Shown here one piece after another: positions 1 through 5,672 of a stretch of 6,908 nucleotides of DNA. A program made the position numbers and the translations under genes. The notes under the pieces are model-generated. The model saw only the letters and a program-made list of their open reading frames with translations. It searched no databases and was not told the DNA's origin. The stretch is from Clostridia bacterium (GTDB taxonomy: Bacteria > Bacillota > Clostridia > TANB77 > UBA1234), in assembly GCA_900753135.1 (NCBI GenBank), contig CAADXZ010000209.1, positions 1 through 6,908 on the forward strand, written 5' to 3'. Numbering within the stretch: the first letter of the stretch is position 1; each line of letters begins with the position of its first letter.

Positions 1-2
1 AA

Positions 3-584
3 TTTAATTTAATAAAAGACGAGAATGGAGAATTAGTTGCAAATCCTAAATCTGCAGTTGGTATTATGGAAAGATTTTATGAAGAGCATCCTGATTTTGG
101 ATTGAATGGCACTTTTTTTATTAATTCTAGTTCGTTTTTCACGGGTGAAGGAACTAACGAAGAAAAGCTTAAATATTTGATTGACAAGGGATTTGAAATA
201 GGAAATCATACGAGTACTCATGTAAATTTTAGTAAAGCTACTCCTGAAACAATACAAAAAGAAGTTGGAACTGTTGCGAACTTGGTAAGAAAGTTAGCTG
301 ATGGTTATGAAATTTCTGCACTTGCATTACCTTATGGAATTTCATCAAAAGAATATAAATCATACATAGCTAAGGGCGAGTTTGATGGGCAAAAGTATGA
401 AAATAAAGTTATTTTGCTTGTTGGTGCAAATCCGGCACTTCCATCAAATAATGAAAAGGTTAATTTGTTAGCACTTCCAAGGGTTCGTGCAACAGGTGGT
501 GGAAAGAGCGTTGAATGTGATTTGTATTATTGGCTTGATGTAATGGAGAAGAATCCAAAAATGAAATATGAAAGAATATCATAA
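3..584 (+). CDS. Polysaccharide deacetylase family protein, 3' part only
   Basis: This is the C-terminal 193 residues of a NodB-type carbohydrate esterase, probably a metal-dependent N- or O-deacetylase acting on a cell-wall or extracellular polysaccharide. The reading frame is open back to base 3, so the start and any signal peptide lie upstream of the window, as does the first catalytic motif (the Asp-Asp of TFDDG). The visible part begins with a helix and the strand GLNGTFFINS typical of the fold. It then shows FEIGNHTSTH (visible residues 64-73), whose two histidines, at visible residues 69 and 73, are the metal ligands of motif 2. ALALPYG (around 107-112) sits where motif 3 is expected, but the Arg often found there is absent. 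The frame ends 26 bases before the probable start of the RNase J gene with no terminator between, so the two are likely co-transcribed. The family call is firm; the substrate cannot be told from this fragment. Confidence 0.85.
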   Translation, partial: FNLIKDENGELVANPKSAVGIMERFYEEHPDFGLNGTFFINSSSFFTGEGTNEEKLKYLIDKGFEIGNHTSTHVNFSKATPETIQKEVGTVANLVRKLADGYEISALALPYGISSKEYKSYIAKGEFDGQKYENKVILLVGANPALPSNNEKVNLLALPRVRATGGGKSVECDLYYWLDVMEKNPKMKYERIS

Positions 585-595
585 ATTAATATATG

Positions 596-602
596 AAAGG
601 AG
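596..602 (+). promoter_or_regulatory. Ribosome binding site that places the RNase J start at TTG 611
   Basis: AAAGGAG lies 8 bases upstream of a TTG at 611-613, which is ideal Shine-Dalgarno spacing. The in-frame ATG at 593 lies upstream of this site and overlaps nothing purine-rich on its own 5' side (ATCATAAATTAAT), so it would have no ribosome binding site. The sequence therefore favours TTG 611 over ATG 593. Confidence 0.75.
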
Positions 603-610
603 AAATTTTT

Positions 611-2548
611 TTGACAGAAGAATTAAAAACAAATGAAAATGCGCCTAAGAAAAATAGACCATTTAGAAGAAATAATAACAAAAAGAAAATAATTGGTAAT
701 AATTCAACACAACAAGTGGCACCTGTTTTGGAAGAAAATATTACAAATGAAGAAAAAGAAGTGAAAGAAGTAAAGAAAAATTTTAGAAGACCAAGAAAGA
801 GTCTAAAAAAAGAAAGTGATATTAAAGTTGAAGAAAAAGCTGTTAGCGTATCAGAATTGAGAACTTCAAAAGGTATTAAAATAGCACGCGATAGACTTAA
901 AATCATTCCTTTGGGCGGACTTGAAGAAATAGGAAAGAACATGACGGTATTTGAATATGGTAACGAAATGATTCTTGTTGACTGTGGTGTTGCTTTCCCA
1001 GAAGATGAAATGTTGGGTGTAGATTTGGTTATACCAGACTTTTCTTATTTAACTAAAAACAAAGAAAAATTAAAAGCAATGGTAATAACACACGGACACG
1101 AGGACCATATAGGTTCAATTCCTTATGTGTTAAAGGAGATAAATGTTCCAATATATGCAACTCGTTTGACTCTTGGACTAATAAAGAACAAACTAGAAGA
1201 ACACAAATTAGTAAGAAGTACATCAATGAAATGTGTTAAAGCTGGTGATGTTATTACATTAGGAAATTTTAAAATAGAATTTATAAGAGTAAACCATAGT
1301 ATAGCTGATTCTGTTGCACTTGCAATTACTACTCCAGTTGGAACAGTTGTGCATACGGGTGACTTTAAAATTGACTATACGCCAATAGATGGTAATTTAA
1401 TTGATCTTGCTAGATTTGCAGAACTTGGTAAAAAAGGCGTTCTTGCATTGATGTCAGATAGTACAAACTCTGAAAGACCTGGTTATACAATGTCTGAAAG
1501 CAGCGTTGGAAAAGTATTTGATGGAATATTTGCAGATTGTAAAAAAAGAATCATTGTAGCAACGTTTGCTTCAAATATTCACAGAGTTCAACAAATTGTT
1601 AATTCAGCAATGAAAAATAATAGAAAAGTTGCAATATGCGGTAGAAGTATGGAAAACGTAATGAATGTTGCAATAGAGCTTGGATACCTAGATATACCAG
1701 AAGGAGTATTAATAGATATTGACGAGATTGATAGTTATCCTCCAGAACGTTTGACACTTATTACAACAGGTAGTCAGGGTGAAGAAATGTCAGGGCTTTC
1801 AAGAATGGCATCTGGTACACACAGAAAAGTTACTATAACAAATCAAGACTTAGTAATTATTTCTGCTACACCAATTCCTGGTAATGAAAAATTAGTTTCT
1901 AATGTAATCGACGATTTATTTAAGATTGGTGCAGAAGTTATATATCATACTTTGAAAGATATCCATGTTTCAGGACATGCGTGCCAAGAGGAACAAAAGT
2001 TAATACTTTCACTTGTTAAACCAAAATACTTTATACCTGTACATGGTGAATTTAGACATTTGCAAGCTCATGGTGAAACTGCCATAAAAGTTGGCGTTGA
2101 TCCTAATAATGTTATAATGCTTGCTAATGGTAAAGTCCTAGAGTTGGACAAGAATTTTTGCAAGGTAACAGGAACAGTTCCGGCAGGTCAAATATTAGTT
2201 GATGGATTAGGTGTTGGAGATGTTGGAAATATTGTATTAAGAGATAGACAACACTTATCACAAGATGGTTTGATAATTGTGGTTATTGCAATGGATAATA
2301 AAACAGGAAAAGTAATGGCTGGACCAGATGTCATATCAAGAGGATTTGTATATGTTAGGGAATCTGAAGATTTAATGGTAGGAATGCGTAAAGAAATCTT
2401 AAAGGATATTGAAAAAATACAAGAAAGCGGAATTAAAGACTGGAGTACAATAAAGAACACTATAAGAGATACAGTACATGATTTTGTCTTTTCAAAGACT
2501 AGAAGAAATCCAATGATTATTCCAATAATATCTGAGATAAATGAATAA
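611..2548 (+). CDS. rnj: Ribonuclease J (metallo-beta-lactamase/beta-CASP)
   Basis: RNase J is the main 5'-to-3' exonuclease and an endonuclease of mRNA decay and rRNA maturation in Firmicutes, acting in the cytoplasm. With the TTG start the protein has 645 residues, against about 555 for B. subtilis RNase J1. The extra length is an N-terminal tail of about 95 residues rich in Lys, Arg, Asn and Glu, with FRRNNNKKK and NFRRPRKS clusters. The metallo-beta-lactamase core starts near KIIPLGGLEEIGKN. The metal motif HGHEDH is at 161-166, with NHSIADS (His 229) and HTGDF (248-252) supplying further ligands. The beta-CASP region has SDSTNSERPG (282-291), ATFASNIHR (317-325) and the late histidines of SGHACQEE (His 456) and PVHGEF (His 478). 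The C-terminal domain, VLRDRQHLSQDGL onward to KTRRNPMIIPII, is also typical. All catalytic residues are present. The only oddities are the start codon and the tail. Confidence 0.96.
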   Translation: MTEELKTNENAPKKNRPFRRNNNKKKIIGNNSTQQVAPVLEENITNEEKEVKEVKKNFRRPRKSLKKESDIKVEEKAVSVSELRTSKGIKIARDRLKIIPLGGLEEIGKNMTVFEYGNEMILVDCGVAFPEDEMLGVDLVIPDFSYLTKNKEKLKAMVITHGHEDHIGSIPYVLKEINVPIYATRLTLGLIKNKLEEHKLVRSTSMKCVKAGDVITLGNFKIEFIRVNHSIADSVALAITTPVGTVVHTGDFKIDYTPIDGNLIDLARFAELGKKGVLALMSDSTNSERPGYTMSESSVGKVFDGIFADCKKRIIVATFASNIHRVQQIVNSAMKNNRKVAICGRSMENVMNVAIELGYLDIPEGVLIDIDEIDSYPPERLTLITTGSQGEEMSGLSRMASGTHRKVTITNQDLVIISATPIPGNEKLVSNVIDDLFKIGAEVIYHTLKDIHVSGHACQEEQKLILSLVKPKYFIPVHGEFRHLQAHGETAIKVGVDPNNVIMLANGKVLELDKNFCKVTGTVPAGQILVDGLGVGDVGNIVLRDRQHLSQDGLIIVVIAMDNKTGKVMAGPDVISRGFVYVRESEDLMVGMRKEILKDIEKIQESGIKDWSTIKNTIRDTVHDFVFSKTRRNPMIIPIISEINE

Positions 2549-2579
2549 TAGATTTAGTATGAAATGAAATTCTAAAATT

Positions 2580-2585
2580 AGGAGG
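2580..2585 (+). promoter_or_regulatory. Ribosome binding site of popT
   Basis: A full AGGAGG lies 5 bases before the ATG at 2591. It fixes the start and suggests strong translation. The 42-base gap after RNase J holds no convincing terminator or promoter. Confidence 0.8.
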
Positions 2586-2590
2586 AAAGT

Positions 2591-3448
2591 ATGAATTACT
2601 TAAAAGACATTTTGAGAGGAATACTGATAGGTGTAGCTAATGTTATACCGGGAGTTAGTGGAGGAACAATAGCACTTTCACTTGGAGTTTACGAAAAGAT
2701 TTTGTCAGCAATAAACAATTTTAGAAAAGATTTAAAGGGAAGTGTAAAAACATTGCTTCCTTATGTAATAGGTGCGGTTGTTGGAATAATATGTTTGGCG
2801 TTTGGAATTGAATGGCTTCTTAGCAAATATCCAATTCCTACAATAACAGCATTTATAGGTTTGGTACTAGGTGGGTTGCCTTCAATTTATGGAAGAGTAA
2901 AAAATGAAAAAATTAAGTGGACGCATATTGTTTCATTTATACTCTTTGCATTAGTTATAATAGTGCCAACAATAATTAGTGCACAAATTATTGATGTTGG
3001 ACATTCTGTTGAATTTAGTTTTATTTCAGTTTTATTAATGTTTGCACTAGGTCTTATTTCATCAATTAGTATGGTAGTTCCAGGAGTCAGTGGCTCTATG
3101 GTACTTATGATGTTAGGATATTACGAAACTATTTTGCATACTATCAACGTATGTGTTAAGTCATTGGCTAAATTTGATTTTGGTGCAATGTTTCAAACAT
3201 TTGGTGTATTAGTTCCATTTGGAATAGGTGTAATATTAGGAATACTTATAGCTTCGAAAGTAATAGAAAAATTGTTACAAGAATATCCAAACGCTACAAT
3301 TTGGGGTATAATTGCATTAGTTGCCACTTCACCTTTTGCCATGTTATATGGACGTGACTATAGTGGCACTACAATAATTTTAGTATTAGTCTCAATTATC
3401 ACATTCGTTGCAGGCTTTTATACAGCATATAAATTATCTAAAAAATAA
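2591..3448 (+). CDS. popT: DUF368 membrane protein, PopT-type polyprenyl-phosphate transporter
   Basis: This 285-residue polytopic membrane protein belongs to the DUF368 family. Members (PopT) have been shown to return undecaprenyl phosphate across the cytoplasmic membrane for reuse in peptidoglycan, teichoic acid and capsule synthesis, alongside DedA-type UptA. The family signature PGVSGGT is at residues 20-26 and recurs as PGVSGSM at 164-170. Both are followed by a matching stretch (LSLGVYEKIL and MMLGYYETIL). A second repeated pair, YPIPTITAFIGLVLGG..YGR (80-102) and YPNATIWGIIALVATS..YGR (232-255), shows that the protein consists of two related halves. Hydrophobic segments lie near 8-20, 56-76, 83-99, 112-131, 143-160, 203-222, 236-253 and 260-280. 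Substrate is inferred from the family, not visible in the sequence. It lies between RNase J and gltX in the same direction, which looks like shared transcription rather than shared function. Confidence 0.88.
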   Translation: MNYLKDILRGILIGVANVIPGVSGGTIALSLGVYEKILSAINNFRKDLKGSVKTLLPYVIGAVVGIICLAFGIEWLLSKYPIPTITAFIGLVLGGLPSIYGRVKNEKIKWTHIVSFILFALVIIVPTIISAQIIDVGHSVEFSFISVLLMFALGLISSISMVVPGVSGSMVLMMLGYYETILHTINVCVKSLAKFDFGAMFQTFGVLVPFGIGVILGILIASKVIEKLLQEYPNATIWGIIALVATSPFAMLYGRDYSGTTIILVLVSIITFVAGFYTAYKLSKK

Positions 3449-3463
3449 ATACAATATTAGTAA

Positions 3464-3493
3464 TGAAAACTATATTTTCAATTTCATGAAATT
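3464..3493 (+). repeat. Small inverted repeats ahead of gltX
   Basis: TGAAAA (3464-3469) pairs with TTTTCA (3475-3480) around a 5-base loop. It is followed at once by a perfect 14-base palindrome, AATTTCATGAAATT (3480-3493), ending 3 bases before the gltX ribosome binding site. The two structures share base 3480, and ATGAAA 3463-3468 could instead pair with TTTCAT 3482-3487, so alternative hairpins are possible. The repeats are visible; any function (operator, leader structure) is a guess, and short AT-rich palindromes arise by chance. Confidence 0.3.
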
Positions 3494-3496
3494 TAG

Positions 3497-3503
3497 AAGG
3501 AGG
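3497..3503 (+). promoter_or_regulatory. Ribosome binding site of gltX
   Basis: AAGGAGG ends 10 bases before the ATG at 3514. The match to the 16S rRNA tail is near perfect and supports this start. Confidence 0.8.
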
Positions 3504-3513
3504 AATATATAAA

Positions 3514-5157
3514 ATGAGTAAAGAATTAGCAGACTTGGTGTTTCCAAATATAGACAAAACACCAGAATATTACGAAGAATTATATCCAAAAAGGAATTTA
3601 AAAGAAGGAGCTGTTGTAACTAGATTTGCACCAAGCCCTACAGGTTTTATACATATTGGTTCTTTATTTACAGCAAATTTTGCAAGCCGTTTTGCAAGAC
3701 AAACAGGTGGCGTATACTACTTAAGAATAGAAGATACAGATGGAAAAAGAGAAGTTGAAAACGGTATACCACTTATAATAAACGGCTTAAAAGTATTTGA
3801 TGTAAAATTTGATGAAGGTCCAACAGATGAAAATCATGAAAGTGGAAATTATGGTCCATATATACAAAGTAAAAGAAAAGAAATATATCAAGCTTATGCC
3901 AAGTCTTTGGTTGAAAAAGGTTTAGCATATCCTTGTTTTTGTAGTGAAGATGAACTAAATGAAATAAGAGAAAAACAAGAAAAACTAAAAATTAGACCTG
4001 GATATTATGGACAATTTGCAAGATGCAGAACAATGAGTGAAGCTCAAATGATTGAAAGAATAAAGAATGGTGAAAAATTTATAATAAGATTAAAGTCACC
4101 AGGAAATCCTAATAAGAAAGTAAGATATACAGACCTTATAAGAGGAACAATAGAATTCCCTGAAAACGATCAAGACATAGTTATTATCAAATCTGATGGA
4201 TTACCAACATATCACTTTGCACACGCAATAGATGATCATCTAATGAGAACAACACATGTAATAAGAGGTGAAGAGTGGTTATCTTCTGTTCCACTACATT
4301 TACAATTATTTGAAATGTTAGGCTTTGAAATTCCTACTTACGTTCATATGCCAACAATAATGAAAGATGATAATGGAAGTAAGAGAAAGATTAGCAAGAG
4401 AAAAGATCCAGAAGCTGCAGCAAGTTATTACAAGGAAAATGGTATACCAAAAGAGGCTGTATTGGACTACTTATTAAATATATTAAATTCAAATTATGAA
4501 AATTGGAGAAAAGAAAATCCAAAAGCTTCAAGTTATGATTTTATTATATCTCCAGAAAAAATAAGTGTAAGTGGTGCGATGTTTGACCTGGTAAAACTTG
4601 CAGACGTTTCAAAGAACACAATTGCAAACTTTACTGCTGAAGAGGTATATAATCAAGGTTTAGAATGGGCTGAAGAGTTTGACAAAGAATTAGCAGAACT
4701 AATGAAAGCTCATAAGGATTTTACTATTGGTATATTAAATATCGAAAGAACTGGAACAAAAATAAGAAAAGATATTTCAAAATGGTCAGATTTAAGAGAA
4801 AATTTAGAGTATTTATATGATGAAGTTTTCTTTGAAAAATCTCATGATGATGAATGGCAAAACATAACTGACAAAGAAGAAATAAAAGCAATACTTTCAG
4901 AATATTTAAATATGTATGATGAAAATGATGATAAAGATACTTGGTTTAATAAAATAAAAGACTTATCAGAAAAACATGGATATGCAAGAGAAGTAAAAGA
5001 ATACAAGAAAAATCCTGAAAATTTCAAAGGTCATGTTGGTGATGTAAGTACAGTAATAAGAGTTGCTTTAACGGGAAGAAAAAATACACCAGACTTATAT
5101 GAGATATTAAAACTTATGGGTAAAGAAAGAATAGCAAAAAGATTTGCAAGAATATAG
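3514..5157 (+). CDS. gltX: Glutamyl-tRNA synthetase, long clostridial form
   Basis: This class I aminoacyl-tRNA synthetase joins glutamate to tRNA-Glu in the cytoplasm. In many Firmicutes it also charges tRNA-Gln, which GatCAB then amidates. The Rossmann-fold signature RFAPSPTGFIHIGS (37-50) contains the HIGH box as H47-I-G-S. RIEDTD (71-76), KSDGLPTYHFA (226-236) and IRGEEWLSS (250-258) are typical, and the KMSKS loop is KISKR (292-296). CFC (141-143) and Cys 171 resemble the zinc-binding insert, but the residue two after Cys 171 is Thr where a fourth ligand is often His. At 547 residues it is longer than the usual 480-500. The N-terminal 30 residues before the catalytic fold and the acidic/Lys-rich stretch around 370-505 account for the extra length, as I recall for Clostridium GltX. 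The end (HVGDVSTVIRVALTGRK..ELYEI-like) is the normal anticodon-binding end. It is the last gene before a strong terminator. Confidence 0.97.
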   Translation: MSKELADLVFPNIDKTPEYYEELYPKRNLKEGAVVTRFAPSPTGFIHIGSLFTANFASRFARQTGGVYYLRIEDTDGKREVENGIPLIINGLKVFDVKFDEGPTDENHESGNYGPYIQSKRKEIYQAYAKSLVEKGLAYPCFCSEDELNEIREKQEKLKIRPGYYGQFARCRTMSEAQMIERIKNGEKFIIRLKSPGNPNKKVRYTDLIRGTIEFPENDQDIVIIKSDGLPTYHFAHAIDDHLMRTTHVIRGEEWLSSVPLHLQLFEMLGFEIPTYVHMPTIMKDDNGSKRKISKRKDPEAAASYYKENGIPKEAVLDYLLNILNSNYENWRKENPKASSYDFIISPEKISVSGAMFDLVKLADVSKNTIANFTAEEVYNQGLEWAEEFDKELAELMKAHKDFTIGILNIERTGTKIRKDISKWSDLRENLEYLYDEVFFEKSHDDEWQNITDKEEIKAILSEYLNMYDENDDKDTWFNKIKDLSEKHGYAREVKEYKKNPENFKGHVGDVSTVIRVALTGRKNTPDLYEILKLMGKERIAKRFARI

Positions 5158-5172
5158 TTTTATAATATTATG

Positions 5173-5223
5173 AAAAAGAACAGTTATATGTTTAATTAAT
5201 TTTAAATATATACTGTTCTTTTT
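5173..5223 (+). terminator. Intrinsic terminator after gltX
   Basis: AAAAAGAACAGT (5173-5184) is perfectly complementary to ACTGTTCTTTTT (5212-5223), a 12-base-pair stem. With T5211 bulged it extends by five A/T pairs (5185-5189 with 5206-5210), leaving a loop of about 16 bases. The downstream arm ends in five Ts. The upstream A-run gives the reverse strand a T-run too, so the element could act in both directions. It starts 15 bases after the gltX stop and closes the upstream transcription unit. Confidence 0.88.
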
Positions 5224-5245
5224 ATTGTATATAACTCGTTATAAT
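5217..5245 (+). promoter_or_regulatory. Possible promoter for the downstream unit
   Basis: A perfect TATAAT lies at 5240-5245, about 49 bases before the ATG of the next gene. The best spaced -35 region (about 5217-5222, TCTTTT) is weak and overlaps the terminator arm, and no extended -10 TG is present. A promoter is expected here because a strong terminator has just ended the previous unit, but the match itself is only half convincing. Transcription would start near 5252. Confidence 0.35.
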
Positions 5246-5276
5246 TGGAAAAAATTATCATATAAAATAGCTTGTG

Positions 5277-5283
5277 AAAGGAG
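5277..5283 (+). promoter_or_regulatory. Ribosome binding site that places the start at ATG 5294
   Basis: AAAGGAG lies 10 bases before ATG 5294. It lies inside the longer frame that could begin at TTG 5225, and that TTG starts 2 bases after the terminator with no purine-rich site before it. The shorter start is therefore preferred. Confidence 0.75.
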
Positions 5284-5293
5284 CAAATTTTGT

Positions 5294-5596
5294 ATGATAA
5301 CAAACATAAATAAAAAGGTAATATGCGTTAAAGATATTCCTTCAAATATAATTGAAGAAGCGATATTTATTTTAAAAACAGATGTTACTTCTTCTAATGA
5401 GAAGATTGAGAAGAAGAGAAAAGAAATAATAGAAAGTGAAGCACAAAATTTTTTAAAAGATTATATGGATGATATTCCAGAATATGAGGTTGATGAAGAC
5501 AAGAAAGACTTTAAAAGTATCAAGATTAAGGCGATCCTTATTACTATTGGTGTAGTAGCCTTGTGTTATTTGGTTTCTTTGCTATTCAAACTATAA
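5294..5596 (+). CDS. Unrecognised 100-residue protein with a C-terminal membrane anchor
   Basis: I do not recognise this family with certainty. The protein starts MITNINKKVICVKDIPSN, followed by IIEEAIFILKT (19-29), a short hydrophobic/acidic stretch that looks conserved rather than random. Next comes a highly charged, probably helical segment (34-57, rich in Glu and Lys) and an acidic linker (DDIPEYEVDEDKKD, 59-72). A basic patch (KSIKIK, 74-79) leads into one hydrophobic segment, about 80-98, which ends two residues before the C-terminus. This is the layout of a tail-anchored protein with about 75 residues in the cytoplasm; no signal peptide is visible. It lies directly upstream of the SpoIVFA/SpoIVFB-like pair on the same strand, 76 bases away, without a terminator between. 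Co-transcription, and perhaps a membrane-linked role in the same process, is possible but is inference from position only. Confidence 0.75.
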   Translation: MITNINKKVICVKDIPSNIIEEAIFILKTDVTSSNEKIEKKRKEIIESEAQNFLKDYMDDIPEYEVDEDKKDFKSIKIKAILITIGVVALCYLVSLLFKL

Positions 5597-5623
5597 TAAA
5601 ATTAATTAATAATATTTTCTATT

Positions 5624-5651
5624 GAATAAAAATAAAGGTCAAGCATATATT
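5624..5651 (+). promoter_or_regulatory. Possible sigma-E-like promoter before the M23 gene
   Basis: GAATAAA (5624-5630), 13 bases of spacer and CATATATT (5644-5651) resemble the sporulation sigma-E consensus (KMATATT, 13-15 bases, CATACAMT), with 5 of 7 and 6 of 8 matches. Bacillus spoIVF genes belong to the sigma-E regulon, which is why I looked. The same bases can be read as a sigma-A promoter (TTGAAT 5622-5627, 18 bases, TATATT 5646-5651), and a start near 5658 would leave a leader of only about 15 bases. Low confidence. Confidence 0.25.
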
Positions 5652-5657
5652 TGTAAC

Positions 5658-5664
5658 TAGGAGG
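5658..5664 (+). promoter_or_regulatory. Ribosome binding site of the M23 gene
   Basis: TAGGAGG ends 8 bases before ATG 5673. It is a near-perfect site that fixes this start. Confidence 0.8.
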
Positions 5665-5672
5665 CGATAGAT

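Noticed and set aside
566..599. Direct repeat ATATGAAAG at 566-574 and 591-599
   Set aside because: Nine bases in AT-rich sequence, one copy inside the deacetylase coding region and the other part of a ribosome binding site; consistent with chance.
586..942. Minus-strand 118-residue frame opposite the start of RNase J
   Set aside because: Its Phe/Ser/Leu-rich sequence is the reverse complement of the Lys/Glu-rich RNase J tail. It has no ribosome binding site and overlaps a certain gene.
2188..2460. Minus-strand 90-residue frame inside RNase J
   Set aside because: Lies wholly within a well-conserved coding region in another frame; no start signal and no recognisable domain.
2549..2579. Hairpin TTTAG...CTAAA between RNase J and popT
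   Set aside because: Only five base pairs with a long mismatched interior and no T-run; not a terminator or a credible regulatory structure.
5225..5293. Longer N-terminus for the small tail-anchored protein, starting at TTG 5225
   Set aside because: The TTG immediately follows the terminator and has no ribosome binding site, while AAAGGAG with good spacing precedes ATG 5294.
5597..5640. Possible terminator between the small protein and the M23 gene
   Set aside because: Only short A/T-only complementarity (ATTTT with AAAAT, and ATTAAT repeats); no G/C stem and no T-run after a hairpin.
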